DNA of 64,000 nucleotides from Rhodopseudomonas palustris (GTDB lineage Bacteria > Pseudomonadota > Alphaproteobacteria > Rhizobiales > Xanthobacteraceae): contig JACRJB010000024.1 of NCBI GenBank assembly GCA_016215605.1, positions 62,001-126,000 of the forward strand. Direction: 5' to 3'. The position numbers and the translations under genes were made by a program. Positions 19,434 to 31,101 of the stretch are shown piece by piece. The notes under the pieces are model-generated. The model was given only the letters and a program-made list of their open reading frames with translations. It did no database searches and had not been told where the DNA came from. Numbering within the stretch: position 1 is the first letter of the stretch; each line of letters opens with the position of its first letter.

Positions 19434-20324
19434 ATGCCTGATCCCGCCCCCACAACGCGCGCCAGTTTCGTGATCGGCGACGAGGCGACCGCCCGCCGGG
19501 TCACGGATCTGCTCGGCGAGTGCTTCGACGAGGCCGAGATGGCGATCGCGGCGTTCGAGCGCCCGGACAAGAGCTGGGAGATCGCGCTGCATTTCGGCGA
19601 ATTGCCGAACCTCGACGGCATCCGCGATCTGGTGGCGCAGGCGGCCGGCGACGACGCCGCCAAAGCGATGAGCGTCGAGACCATCGCGGCGAAGGATTGG
19701 GTGGCGGCCAGCCTTGAAGGGCTGGTGCCCGTCCCGGCCGGCCGCTTCATCGTCCACGGCAGCCACGACCGCGACCGGATCCCGCCGAACAAGCTCGGCA
19801 TCGAGATCGAGGCCGCGCTCGCCTTCGGCACCGGCCATCACGGCACCACGCGCGGCTGCCTGACGCTGCTCGACCTGGTGCTGCGCGCCGGGCCGCCGAA
19901 CCGCGTGCTCGACCTCGGCACCGGCACCGGCGTGCTGGCGATCGCCGCCGCCAAGGCGCTGCGCCAGCCGGTGCTGGCCACCGACATCGACAGGCAGTCG
20001 GTCGCGGTCGCCAAGGAGAATGCGCGGCTCAACGGCGTCGGCACTCTGGTCGAGGCCGTGCACGCCACCGGCTTCTCGGCACCGGTGTTCGACGCGTGGG
20101 GGCCGTTCGACCTGGTGCTGGCGAACATTCTCGCCAACCCGCTGCGCGCGCTGGCGCAGCCGATGTCCGAGCATCTGGCGCCGTCGGCGCTGGTGATCCT
20201 GTCCGGACTGCTGCAGCCGCAGGCGCAAAGCGTGATCGCCGCCTATCGGGCGCGCGGCTGCGTGCTGCTGCGGCAGATCGTGATCGAGGGCTGGAGCAGC
20301 CTGCTGCTGGCCAAGACGTTCTGA
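19434..20324 (+). CDS. prmA: Ribosomal protein L11 methyltransferase
   Basis: A 296-residue PrmA. The middle has FGTGHHGTTRGCL and the SAM-binding VLDLGTGTGVLAIAAAK; DLVLANILANPL (motif IV) follows. PrmA trimethylates Lys and the N-terminus of ribosomal protein L11. ATG at 19434 was chosen because the N-terminal domain starts at ASFVIGDEATA; the open frame to 19239 has no family features. The last bases lie in a short tandem degenerate repeat. Confidence 0.92.
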   Translation: MPDPAPTTRASFVIGDEATARRVTDLLGECFDEAEMAIAAFERPDKSWEIALHFGELPNLDGIRDLVAQAAGDDAAKAMSVETIAAKDWVAASLEGLVPVPAGRFIVHGSHDRDRIPPNKLGIEIEAALAFGTGHHGTTRGCLTLLDLVLRAGPPNRVLDLGTGTGVLAIAAAKALRQPVLATDIDRQSVAVAKENARLNGVGTLVEAVHATGFSAPVFDAWGPFDLVLANILANPLRALAQPMSEHLAPSALVILSGLLQPQAQSVIAAYRARGCVLLRQIVIEGWSSLLLAKTF

Positions 20325-20359
20325 CGGCCAAAGACGTACTGATGATCAAGACGTTCTGA
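20312..20359. repeat. Short tandem degenerate repeat at prmA end
   Basis: Three near-copies of CAAGACGTTCTGA-like units, starting at about 20313, 20330 and 20347 (period 17). The first includes the prmA stop codon and the last precedes the minus-strand gene stop. Confidence 0.5.
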
Positions 20360-20362
20360 GGA

Positions 20363-20566
20363 TTACTTCCCGGGCGGCTTCGGGAAGCGGACATAGACGC
20401 CGTCTTTCGGCACCGCGCGCTTGCCGCGCGCTTCGGCCAGCCGATCCAGCATCTGAGTGATCACACCGCGCTGCTTCTTTTCGTGTTCGATGTTGTCGAC
20501 CTGCGCGCTTGGGTTCGGATTCGGGCGAACGGGCGCGGAAATCTTCTCGAAGGAAAAAGCAGGCAT
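20363..20566 (-). CDS. Small conserved-looking protein, unknown function
   Basis: A 67-residue hydrophilic protein (MPAFSFEKISAPVRPNPNPS at the start, KRAVPKDGVYVRFPKPPGK at the end), with no signal peptide or membrane helix. ATG at 20566 follows a good GAGGGGAT site. The frame is open to 20710, but that part is Cys-rich and unlike the gene. Function unknown; likely cytoplasmic. Confidence 0.65.
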   Translation of the reverse strand: MPAFSFEKISAPVRPNPNPSAQVDNIEHEKKQRGVITQMLDRLAEARGKRAVPKDGVYVRFPKPPGK

Positions 20567-20742
20567 GTGTATCCCCTCATCGTTGAGTTGAGACACTCCC
20601 GGGTTTGTCCCGGACGCGTTATCGGAGTGCGTGAGCACTCGGGCCTGTTGCTTGCAGGCTCGATAATTCAAGCATAACTCATGCCATAAGCAACGCTTTT
20701 CGCAGCACAAAGTTTCGCCCAGCGACCGAGGAACAGGAATCG

Positions 20743-22572
20743 ATGTTCGAAGCGCATTTCCAGACCTTCGAAGAGCCGGAAGGCGGCGTCGCCCTCACTG
20801 CGCGGCTCGCCGCATTCCGCGAGGAGCTGGCGCGGCGCAAGCTCACCGGCTTCGTGATTCCACGCGCGGATCAGCAGCAAAACGAGTATGTGCCGGCGTC
20901 CGACGAGCGGCTGGCCTGGCTCACCGGCTTCACCGGATCGGCTGGTCTGGCGGTGGTACTGACCCACGAAGCCGCGGTGTTCGTCGATGGCCGCTACACG
21001 CTGCAGGCCGCCAAGCAGGTCGACGGCAAGGCGTGGGCGATCGAGTCGCTGGTGGAACCGCCGCCGGAACGCTGGCTGGAACAGCATCTCGAAGCCGGCG
21101 ACCGCCTCGGATTTGATCCGTGGCTGCACACTTCTTCGGCAGTCGAGCGGCTGCAGGCCGCCTGCGCCAAGGCCGGTGCCGAACTGATCGCGGTCGACGG
21201 CAACCCGCTCGATGCGGTGTGGACCGAGCGCCCGGAGCCGCCGCTCGGCCAGGTCAGCATCCACGGCGTCGAGTTCTCCGGCGAGAGCGAGAGCGCCAAG
21301 CTCGACCGGATCCGCGGCGAACTGGCGCGGCTGAAGGCCGACGCGCTGGTGCTGTCGGATTCGCACGCGGTGGCCTGGACCTTCAACATCCGCGGTGCCG
21401 ACGTCTCGCACACGCCGCTGCCGCTATCCTACGCGGTTGTGCCGCAAGACGGCCGTCCGACCATCTTCATCGACGCGCGCAAGCTGTCGAACTCGGCACG
21501 CGACCATCTCGAACAGACCGCCCAGGTCGAAGAGCCCGCGGCGCTGACGACGACGCTGGCGGCGCTGGCCGAGACCGGCGCAGCGATCGCGCTCGACAGC
21601 GCCACCGCGGCCGACGCACTGACACGGTTGATCAAAGAGGCCGGCGGCAAGCCGCTGCGCGGCGCCGATCCGGTCGCGCTGCTGAAGGCGGTGAAGAACA
21701 AGACCGAGATCGAGGGGACGCGGACCGCGCATCGCCGCGACGCGGTGGCGCTGGCCCGCTTCCTCGCTTTCATCGACCGCGAAGCGGGCAGCGGCGCGCT
21801 GACCGAGATCGACGCCGTCGAGGCGCTGGAGAGTTTTCGCCGCGACACCGGCGCCCTCAAGGACGTGTCGTTTCCGACCATCTCCGGCACCGGGCCGAAC
21901 GGCGCGATCGTGCATTATCGCGTCACCCGCAAGAGCAATCGCCGGATCCAGCCGGGCGACCTGCTGCTGATCGATTCCGGCGCGCAGTATCAGGACGGCA
22001 CCACCGACGTCACCCGCACCATCGCGATCGGCGAGCCGACCGCCGAAATGCGCGACCGCTTCACCCGCGTGCTGCGCGGCCACATCGCGATCGCCCGCGC
22101 GGTCTTCCCCGACGGCACCACCGGCGCGCAGCTCGATACGCTGGCGCGGCAATTCCTGTGGCAGGCCGGCATCGATTTCGAGCACGGCACCGGCCACGGC
22201 GTCGGCTCCTATCTGTCGGTGCACGAAGGCCCGGCCCGGATCTCCAAGCTCGGCACCACGCCGCTGAAGCGCGGCATGATCCTGTCCAACGAGCCCGGCT
22301 ACTACAAGGAGGGCGCCTTCGGCATCCGGATCGAGAATCTCGAACTGGTGGTGGAGAGGACGATTCAAGGCGCCGAGAAGCCGATGAACGGCTTCGAGAC
22401 CCTGACGCTGGCGCCGATCGACCGCCGGCTGATCGACCTCGACATGCTGAGCCGCAAGGAGCTGGCCTGGCTGAACGCCTACCACGCCCGCGTCCGCACC
22501 GAAGTCCGCCCGCATCTCCACGGCCCGACGCAACTCTGGCTCGACCAAGCGACAGCGCCGCTGGAGCGCTAA
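20743..22572 (+). CDS. Xaa-Pro aminopeptidase, three-domain M24B type
   Basis: A 609-residue metallopeptidase removing an N-terminal residue before proline. Two N-terminal creatinase-like domains are followed by a catalytic pita-bread domain with the metal ligands of LLIDSGAQYQDGTTDVTRT, HGTGHGVGSYLSVHEGP and NEPGYYKEGAFGIRIEN. A C-terminal M24_C tail follows. The length matches eukaryotic-like XPNPEP1 rather than E. coli PepP. ATG 20743 follows AGGAA. Confidence 0.93.
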   Translation: MFEAHFQTFEEPEGGVALTARLAAFREELARRKLTGFVIPRADQQQNEYVPASDERLAWLTGFTGSAGLAVVLTHEAAVFVDGRYTLQAAKQVDGKAWAIESLVEPPPERWLEQHLEAGDRLGFDPWLHTSSAVERLQAACAKAGAELIAVDGNPLDAVWTERPEPPLGQVSIHGVEFSGESESAKLDRIRGELARLKADALVLSDSHAVAWTFNIRGADVSHTPLPLSYAVVPQDGRPTIFIDARKLSNSARDHLEQTAQVEEPAALTTTLAALAETGAAIALDSATAADALTRLIKEAGGKPLRGADPVALLKAVKNKTEIEGTRTAHRRDAVALARFLAFIDREAGSGALTEIDAVEALESFRRDTGALKDVSFPTISGTGPNGAIVHYRVTRKSNRRIQPGDLLLIDSGAQYQDGTTDVTRTIAIGEPTAEMRDRFTRVLRGHIAIARAVFPDGTTGAQLDTLARQFLWQAGIDFEHGTGHGVGSYLSVHEGPARISKLGTTPLKRGMILSNEPGYYKEGAFGIRIENLELVVERTIQGAEKPMNGFETLTLAPIDRRLIDLDMLSRKELAWLNAYHARVRTEVRPHLHGPTQLWLDQATAPLER

Positions 22573-22605
22573 TTATCAGAGCCGCGGCCGCCTGCCCCAC
22601 CCCAA

Positions 22606-22730
22606 GTCATTCCGGGGCGGCCGCCGCGCAGCGGCGGGCGAACCCGGAATCTCGGCGGCGCGGCTGATACCGGGTGCCCTGAACGTCGGGATTCCGGGTT
22701 CGCTCGCAAACGCGAGCGCCCCGGAATGAC
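22606..22730. repeat. Palindromic repeat family C, copy with short spacer
   Basis: The left half, 22606-22655, starts GTCATTCCGGGGCGGCC and ends AACCCGGAATCTCG. The right half, to 22730, starts CGTCGGGATTCCGGG and ends CGCCCCGGAATGAC. It is preceded by GGCTGATACCGGGTGCCCTG. The halves and this inner sequence match those flanking the GIY-YIG gene at 26811-27098, so this is an empty version of that element. Confidence 0.85.
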
Positions 22731-22867
22731 GGTGGGCGGGGCGAAGCGGCCCGCCCCCCTCCGCATAGCCTCATGCCGAAAACGGCCTGTTAGCGTTGAT
22801 CCGGCACGTTACAGTCTTGCGCTCACCGACACCTCACACAGCGGCACGTCCCGGGAACCTCCTCTTC

Positions 22868-24157
22868 ATGCACGGCATCGTCGGCAGATACGGCAGGATC
22901 GACGCCAGCGTGCGGGACCGGCCGCCGTCGAAGCTGCTGCTGCTGCTGCTCGTGCTGATGAACGGTGCGGCGCCGATCGCGCTGTATATCTTCGTGCCGG
23001 CGCTGCCGATCCTCGCACAGGATTTCGCCAGCGACATCTCGGTCGCGCAGATGACCGTGTCGCTCTACATGGTCGGGCTGGCGTGCTCGCAGCTGATCAT
23101 GGGGCCGCTGTCGGACCGGTTCGGCCGCCGCCCGGTGCTGCTCGCCGGGCTGGCGCTGATGGTGGTCGCCAGCATCGGCTGCATCTTCGCCCATACGCTG
23201 CCGCAACTGATCGCCGCGCGGTTCTTCCAGGCGCTCGGCGGTGCTTCCGGCATGGTGATCAGCCGCGCGGTGATCCGCGATCTCTACAGCCGCGACCGCG
23301 TCGGCGGCATGCTCAGCCTGGTCATCGCCGTGATGATGATCGCGCAGATGCTGTCGCCGCTGTTCGGCGGCCTGATCGAAACCGCATTGGGCTGGCGCGC
23401 GATCTTCTACGTCGTCACCGCGGGCGCCGTCATCGTCGCCGCCGCGATCGCGCTGGCGCTGCCGGAGACGCGCCGCCGCGACGGCCCCGCTGTGCCCGGC
23501 AGCTTTCGCCGCGATGTCGGCGCGCTGTTCAGGAGCCGCGCCTTCATCGGCTACGCGCTGTGCCAGGTGCTGGCCTCGGCGATCATCTTCACCTTCGCGG
23601 GCGGCGGGCCTTACGTCGTGGTGACGCAAATGGGCCGGACCAGCGCCGAATACGGCGCATGGTTCGCCAGCTCCGGCTTCGCCTATCTGCTCGGCAACGT
23701 GTTCTGCGTGCGGTTCTCGCCGCGCTACTCGCTCGACAAGCTGATCTGGTTCGGGCTGGCGATGCAGATCGGGGGCGCGCTGCTCAACCTCGTCTGGGGC
23801 GTACTCGGCTGGAATCAGGTGCCGAGCTGGCTGTTTGTCACCCACATGATCATCATGTTCGGCAACGCCAGCGTGATGGCCAACGCCACCGCGGGCGCGA
23901 TCAGCATCCGCCCGCAGGCCGCAGGCACCGCGTCGGGGATGCTCGGCTTCACCCAATTCGGGATCGGCTCGCTGTGCTCGCAATTCGGCGCCTGGCTCGG
24001 CGGCCACTTCGCCACCCCGCTGCCGCTGAATATCGCCGTCGTCGGCCTCGCCCTCGCCGGCGCCGCCTCGATGATCTTCCTGGTGCCGCGCAGCAATTTC
24101 GTTCCGACCGAGGAGCTGATCGAACGCGCAGAAGGCGAAGAGCCGCCGATGATGTGA
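22868..24157 (+). CDS. Bcr/CflA family drug transporter
   Basis: A 429-residue major facilitator with 12 predicted membrane helices. The loop motif GPLSDRFGRRPVLLAG lies between helices 2 and 3, and FQALGGASGMVISRAVIRDLY is the helix 4 region, both typical of Bcr/CflA multidrug exporters. It stands alone between two family C repeats. ATG at 22868 was chosen, as it starts a conventional N-terminus. Confidence 0.9.
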   Translation: MHGIVGRYGRIDASVRDRPPSKLLLLLLVLMNGAAPIALYIFVPALPILAQDFASDISVAQMTVSLYMVGLACSQLIMGPLSDRFGRRPVLLAGLALMVVASIGCIFAHTLPQLIAARFFQALGGASGMVISRAVIRDLYSRDRVGGMLSLVIAVMMIAQMLSPLFGGLIETALGWRAIFYVVTAGAVIVAAAIALALPETRRRDGPAVPGSFRRDVGALFRSRAFIGYALCQVLASAIIFTFAGGGPYVVVTQMGRTSAEYGAWFASSGFAYLLGNVFCVRFSPRYSLDKLIWFGLAMQIGGALLNLVWGVLGWNQVPSWLFVTHMIIMFGNASVMANATAGAISIRPQAAGTASGMLGFTQFGIGSLCSQFGAWLGGHFATPLPLNIAVVGLALAGAASMIFLVPRSNFVPTEELIERAEGEEPPMM

Positions 24158-24192
24158 GCGGGCACACCTGATACGCACTCCCCTCTCCCCAA

Positions 24193-24296
24193 GTCATTCC
24201 GGGGCGGCCGCCGCGCAGCGGCGGACGAACCCGGAATCTCGATGATTGGGGCACGGCAGAGATTCCGGGTTCGCGCTTCGCGCGCCCCGGAATGAC
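24193..24296. repeat. Palindromic repeat family C, short copy
   Basis: The left half 24193-24240 (GTCATTCCGGGGCGGCC...CCGGAATCTC) and right half to 24296 (GATTCCGGGTTCGCG...CCGGAATGAC) have a different, shorter spacer containing GATGATTGGGGCACGGCAGA. It lies between the Bcr/CflA gene and ligA. Confidence 0.85.
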
Positions 24297-24400
24297 TCGC
24301 GGAGAGGACGGTGAACCACTGCGAGGCTCTGCGATACTGGGTCGCCCGCCTACGCGGGCGATGGGGCGCCGACGATGTGAGAGGGTCGCACAAAGCCGCG

Positions 24401-26718
<2,318 letters not shown>

Positions 26719-26743
26719 GTGTTCGGAACGAAACCTGTCAACG

Positions 26744-26793
26744 AGTCATTCCGGGGCGGCCGCCGCGCAGCGGCGGGCGAACCCGGAATCTCG
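26744..26793. repeat. Family C left half flanking the nuclease gene
   Basis: GTCATTCCGGGGCGGCC through AACCCGGAATCTCG, nearly identical to the left half at 22606-22655. The GIY-YIG start codon lies 17 bases further on. Confidence 0.9.
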
Positions 26794-26810
26794 CCGCGCG
26801 CGAGGCGTCG

Positions 26811-27098
26811 ATGGCCTATTATGTCTATCTCCTCGCCAACCGGAAACATGGGCCACTCTATGTTGGCGTCACCAACGATCTCGTGCGGCGGGTCTATGAA
26901 CATCGCAGCAAGGCCGTGCCGGGTTTTACCTCGCGATACAACATCACCAGACTGGTCTGGTTTGAGGTCCATGACGACCCGATCTCCGCGATCACCCGGG
27001 AGAAGGAGATCAAGAAATGGCGGCGCGATTGGAAGATCGCGCTGATCGAACGCGACAATCCGGGGTGGGACGATCTGTACGAGACGATCGTGCGATAG
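26811..27098 (+). CDS. GIY-YIG endonuclease domain protein
   Basis: A 95-residue single-domain GIY-YIG protein of the URI/YhbQ type. YVYLLAN (residues 4-10) and LYVGVTNDLVRRVYEHR (residues 16-32) carry the GIY/YIG motifs and the catalytic Arg, and the Glu of ITREKEIKKWRR is the metal-ligand candidate. It is bracketed by the two halves of a family C palindromic repeat, and its stop codon abuts the inner sequence of the right half. A mobile-element role is inferred; the family also includes housekeeping nucleases. Confidence 0.9.
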   Translation: MAYYVYLLANRKHGPLYVGVTNDLVRRVYEHRSKAVPGFTSRYNITRLVWFEVHDDPISAITREKEIKKWRRDWKIALIERDNPGWDDLYETIVR

Positions 27099-27167
27099 GC
27101 TGACGCCGGGTGCCCTGAACGTCGGGATTCCGGGTTCGCTCGCTGACGCGAGCGCCCCGGAATGACG
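27099..27167. repeat. Family C right half flanking the nuclease gene
   Basis: GGCTGACGCCGGGTGCCCTG from just after the nuclease stop, then GTCGGGATTCCGGGTTCGCTC...GAGCGCCCCGGAATGACGG. It is the counterpart of the right half at about 22668-22730. Confidence 0.9.
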
Positions 27168-27198
27168 GTGGTTGGAGCGGGCCACCACACCTCAACCA

Positions 27199-27246
27199 GT
27201 CATTCCGGGGCGCCCGCCGCGCAGCGGTGGGCGAACCCGGAATCTC
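27199..27246. repeat. Solitary family C half before recN stop
   Basis: GTCATTCCGGGGCGCCC through CCCGGAATCTCG. It is a single left half with no matching right half before recN ends at 27276. Confidence 0.8.
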
Positions 27247-27275
27247 GAGATTCAGGGCACTGCTGCTGAGAAATT

Positions 27276-28961
27276 CTACCCCGCCGCCTTGATCAGCCGA
27301 TCCGCGGCAGCCCGCGCCTCTGCGGTGATCTCCGCGCCCGCCAGCATCCTCGCGATTTCCTCGCGGCGGTGGTCCTGTTCCAGCGCGGCGACGCGGGTGG
27401 CGACGCGTTTGCCTTTGTCGAGGGCGGCTTTCGAGATCAGCAGATGCTGGTCCGCGCGGGCGGCGACCTGCGGGGCGTGGGTCACGGCCATCACCTGCAC
27501 CTTGGTGGCGAGCCGCGCCAGACGGCCGCCGATGGCGTCGGCGACGGCGCCGCCGACGCCGGTGTCGATCTCGTCGAACACCAGGGTCGGCGCCGAGCCC
27601 TTGTCCGACAGCACCACTTTCAGCGCCAGCAGGAAGCGCGACAGCTCGCCGCCGGAGGCGACCTTCATCATCGGGCCGGGCCGCGTGCCCGGATTGGTCT
27701 GCACCCAGAACTCGACGCGGTCGATGCCTTGCGGGCCCGGCGTCGCCGGATCGGCCTCGACCTGGGTCATGAACTTGGCGCGTTCGAGCTTGAGCGGCGC
27801 CAGCTCGCCGTTGACCGCCTTGTTGAGCTTGTCGGCCGCCTTGCTGCGCGACGCCGACAGCTTCGCCGCGGCGGCGGCGTAGCGGCCATCGGCTTCGCCG
27901 GCGGCTTTCTCCAGCGTGACGAGCCGTTCGGCGCCGGCGTCGATCAGCGCGACATCCGCCGCGTATTTCGCCGCCAGCGCGGCGAGCCCGTCGACCGGCG
28001 TCGAATACTTCCGCGCGGCGGCGCGCAGCGCAAACAGCCGCTCCTCGATCCGCTCCAGTTCGAGCGGGTCGAAATCGGCGGCGGCGAGCGCCGCGTTGAG
28101 ATGCTGGTCGGCCTCCTCCAGCGCATTGATCGCCGCATCGATCGCCCGCACCGCCGGCTCGATCAGCTGCGGCGCGGTGCCGGCGCGACGCTCCAGCCGG
28201 CGCACCGCGGCGGCGAGCGTCGCCACCGGCGAATGATGCCCGCCGACCGCTTCCTGCGCCTCGCGCAGATCGGCGGCGATCTTCTCGCCCTGCATCATCC
28301 CGGTGCGGCGTTCCGCCAGCGTGGTTTCCTCGCCGTCCTGCGGCGCAAGCTTCTTCAATTCGTCGGAGGCGTGGCGCAGATAGTCGGCCTCGCGGGCGGC
28401 CCGCTCCATCCCGGCGCGGTGCTCGTCGAGCGCGGCGCGGGCGGTGCGCCGGCCGTCCCACAGCGTCTCCAGCGCGGCGACGTCCTTCTCCAGCCCGGCG
28501 AAGGCGTCGAGCAGGCGGCGGTGAGTCGCGGCGTCGACCAGCGCCCGCTCGTCGTGCTGACCGTGGATCTCGACCAGCGCCGCGCCGACCGCCTTGAGGG
28601 TCTGCACGCTGACCGACTGGTCGTTGATGAAGGCGCGGGTGCGGCCGTCGGCGAGCTGGACGCGGCGCAGGATCATCTCGCCGGCGTCTTCCTCGTCACG
28701 ATCGTCGAGGCCGTTGGCGGTGAGAATCGCGAACGCCGGATGGCCCTTGGCGAGGTCGAAGGTCGCGGTGACCTGGCCGTGCTCGGCGCCGTGGCGGACC
28801 AGAGCGGCATCGCCGCGGCCGCCCAGCGCCAGCGCGAACGCATCGAGCAGAATCGATTTGCCCGCGCCGGTCTCGCCGGTGAGCACGGCGAGGCCGCGGG
28901 AGAACTCGATATCGAGCCGCTCGATCAACACGATATCGCGGATCGACAGGCGCGAAAGCAT
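27276..28961 (-). CDS. recN: DNA repair protein RecN
   Basis: A 561-residue SMC-like ATPase for double-strand break repair. Walker A (GETGAGKSILLDA) is near residue 30. A long coiled coil occupies the middle. The C-terminus has the signature GGELSRFLLALKVVL and Walker B PTLVFDEIDTGVGG. It starts 12 bases after bamD, so the two are probably cotranscribed. ATG 28961. Confidence 0.95.
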   Translation of the reverse strand: MLSRLSIRDIVLIERLDIEFSRGLAVLTGETGAGKSILLDAFALALGGRGDAALVRHGAEHGQVTATFDLAKGHPAFAILTANGLDDRDEEDAGEMILRRVQLADGRTRAFINDQSVSVQTLKAVGAALVEIHGQHDERALVDAATHRRLLDAFAGLEKDVAALETLWDGRRTARAALDEHRAGMERAAREADYLRHASDELKKLAPQDGEETTLAERRTGMMQGEKIAADLREAQEAVGGHHSPVATLAAAVRRLERRAGTAPQLIEPAVRAIDAAINALEEADQHLNAALAAADFDPLELERIEERLFALRAAARKYSTPVDGLAALAAKYAADVALIDAGAERLVTLEKAAGEADGRYAAAAAKLSASRSKAADKLNKAVNGELAPLKLERAKFMTQVEADPATPGPQGIDRVEFWVQTNPGTRPGPMMKVASGGELSRFLLALKVVLSDKGSAPTLVFDEIDTGVGGAVADAIGGRLARLATKVQVMAVTHAPQVAARADQHLLISKAALDKGKRVATRVAALEQDHRREEIARMLAGAEITAEARAAADRLIKAAG

Positions 28962-28973
28962 GCGAGAAAGGTC

Positions 28974-29879
28974 CTATCCGAGACCGAGCTTCTTGAAGGA
29001 CTTGCTGATCCAGGAGCCCTTGTTCTCGGTCGGTTCGAGTCCGCCGGACTTTACAAGATTATAAGCGTCTTTGTACCAGCGGCTGTCAGGAAAGTTGTGG
29101 CCAAGCACGGCGGCGGCGGTCTGCGCCTCGCCGACGATGCCGATCGCCATATAGGCCTCGGTCAGGCGGGCCAGCGCCTCCTCGACGTGCCGGGTGGTCT
29201 GATAGCGCGTCACGACGGTCTTGAAGCGGTTGATCGCCGCCGCGTAATCGCGCTTCTCCATGTAATAGCGGCCGACGTCCATCTCCTTGCCGGCGAGCTG
29301 GTCGCGGGCGCCTTCCAGCTTCTGCTTGGCCTGGGTGGCGTATTCGGAGGTCGGATATTTGCGGATCACCTCTTCCAGCGCCGCGATCGCCTTCTCGGTG
29401 CGGCCCTGGTCGCGCGAGATGTCCGGGATCTGGTCGTAATGCGACGCCGCGATCAGATATTGCGCATAGGCCGCGTCCGGGCTGCCCGGGTGCAGCGTGA
29501 CGTAGCGGGTGGCGGAGCCGATGCAGCTGTCGTAGTCGCCGGCCTGATAGAACGAATAGGCCGACATCAGCAGCGATTTGCGGGCCCAGTCGGAATAAGG
29601 ATGCTGGCGGTCGACTTCCTCGAACTTCTTCGACGCCGCCTTCGGGTCCTTCTCCTTGTTCATCAGGTACAAGCCCTCATTGTAGAGCTTGTCCGCGGGC
29701 TCGTCGTTGAACTTGTCTTCGTCCTTGGCCAGGAACTTGTCCCAGATCGCGCCGGTGCCGCAGCCGCCGAGCGGCAGCGCCAGCATCGCCAGGCTGGCGA
29801 GCAAAGGAAGGCTGCGCCAAAGCCGATCGCTTCCGCGCGCCACCAGCCTGTTTCGCAGTCCGAGCCGCTGTGCCGACAT
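28974..29879 (-). CDS. bamD: Outer membrane assembly lipoprotein BamD
   Basis: A 301-residue lipoprotein of the BAM complex that inserts beta-barrel proteins in the outer membrane. The signal peptide ends in a lipobox (LALPLGGC), with the acylated Cys near residue 40. TPR repeats follow (YNEGLYLMNKEKDPKAASKKF, then DYAAAINRFKTV). ATG at 29879 was chosen because it begins the signal peptide; the upstream frame has none. It lies between lpxC and recN. Confidence 0.93.
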   Translation of the reverse strand: MSAQRLGLRNRLVARGSDRLWRSLPLLASLAMLALPLGGCGTGAIWDKFLAKDEDKFNDEPADKLYNEGLYLMNKEKDPKAASKKFEEVDRQHPYSDWARKSLLMSAYSFYQAGDYDSCIGSATRYVTLHPGSPDAAYAQYLIAASHYDQIPDISRDQGRTEKAIAALEEVIRKYPTSEYATQAKQKLEGARDQLAGKEMDVGRYYMEKRDYAAAINRFKTVVTRYQTTRHVEEALARLTEAYMAIGIVGEAQTAAAVLGHNFPDSRWYKDAYNLVKSGGLEPTENKGSWISKSFKKLGLG

Positions 29880-30138
29880 CAATTCCAACCTGACAAACTG
29901 GAGAACGGTGCGCCCCGGCATCCGATCAAGCCGCAGGGGCCGAGGCGGATCCGCCAACAGCCACCGACCTGCCCCCGAAGCATGGAGTCGACCGTCGGCT
30001 ATGTAGCCGAAAAAGGTTATCGAACCAACCGGGTACGCAGGCAATTCGCCGGGAATAAGGCGACCGGGCGGCCGCGGCCTGCAAGCGGGGATAACGACGC
30101 GGCGGAGGATCGTTGAGACGGCGGACCGATCCGGCGGA

Positions 30139-31101
30139 TCAGGTCATGTCCGGGCCGTAGGCCGGGGCCACCATGCCGCCGACCAGGCGGGTGACGGCCT
30201 CGGCGTGGCCACGCACCGCGCGGCGGGCCGGCTCGGCTTCGATCACCCGGAAGTTGGTGCGATCGGCCAGCAGCGCGGTCAGCACCGAATGGTTGAGCTT
30301 GTGGCCGCCCCGCATCGAGCGATAGGCGCCCAAAATCGGCAGGCCGGCCAGCGCCAGATCGCCGATCGCGTCGAGCAGCTTGTGGCGGGCGCATTCGTCG
30401 GCGTAGCGCAGGCCTTCGGTGTTCAGCAGCCGCTCGTCGTCGAACACCACCGAATTTTCGAACGACGCGCCCTTGGCGTAGCCCATTTCCCACAGCCGGG
30501 CGACGTCGCTCATGCAGCCGAAGGTGCGGGCGCGGGCGATTTCGCGGCGGAACGCTTCGGGCTCGACACCGAGGGTGTAATTCTGCCGGCCGATCACCGG
30601 GTTGGCGAAGTCGATCTCGACCTCGACGCGGAAGCCGCCGGTATAGGGACGCAGTTCGCCGACCGACTGGCCTTGCGTGACGCGGACCGGCTTGAGAACC
30701 TGGATGAAGCGGCGCGGCGCGGATTGTTCGCGGACGCCGGCCTGGTCGATCGCGGCGACGAACGGGGCGGCGCTGCCGTCCATGATCGGAACTTCGGGGC
30801 CGTCGACTTCGATGGTGGCGTTGTCGACGCCCATGCCGCGCAGCGCGGCGAGAACGTGTTCGGCGGTGGAAACCAGCGGGCCGTCGCTGTCGCCGAGGAC
30901 GGTGGCAAGCTCGGTGGCGACCACCGATTTGGCATTGGCCTGGATTTCACGATCGCCGCCGTCGAGGCCAGTGCGGACAAAAATATAACCCGCGTCGATT
31001 GATGCGGGCCCAATGGTGAGGCTGACTGGACGGCCGGAATGTACGCCTACGCCCGTCACCGTGGCTTGCGAACGCAGCGTTGTCTGCCGGCTGAATTTCA
31101 T
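30139..31101 (-). CDS. lpxC: UDP-3-O-acyl-GlcNAc deacetylase
   Basis: A 320-residue LpxC, the zinc-dependent first committed step of lipid A synthesis. The zinc ligands are H82 (STAEHVL), H240 and D244 (HKLLDAIGD), and the catalytic base is H267 (RGGHKLNH). ATG 31101. It sits downstream of ftsZ, after a terminator and a 350-base gap, so it is likely transcribed on its own. Confidence 0.96.
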   Translation of the reverse strand: MKFSRQTTLRSQATVTGVGVHSGRPVSLTIGPASIDAGYIFVRTGLDGGDREIQANAKSVVATELATVLGDSDGPLVSTAEHVLAALRGMGVDNATIEVDGPEVPIMDGSAAPFVAAIDQAGVREQSAPRRFIQVLKPVRVTQGQSVGELRPYTGGFRVEVEIDFANPVIGRQNYTLGVEPEAFRREIARARTFGCMSDVARLWEMGYAKGASFENSVVFDDERLLNTEGLRYADECARHKLLDAIGDLALAGLPILGAYRSMRGGHKLNHSVLTALLADRTNFRVIEAEPARRAVRGHAEAVTRLVGGMVAPAYGPDMT

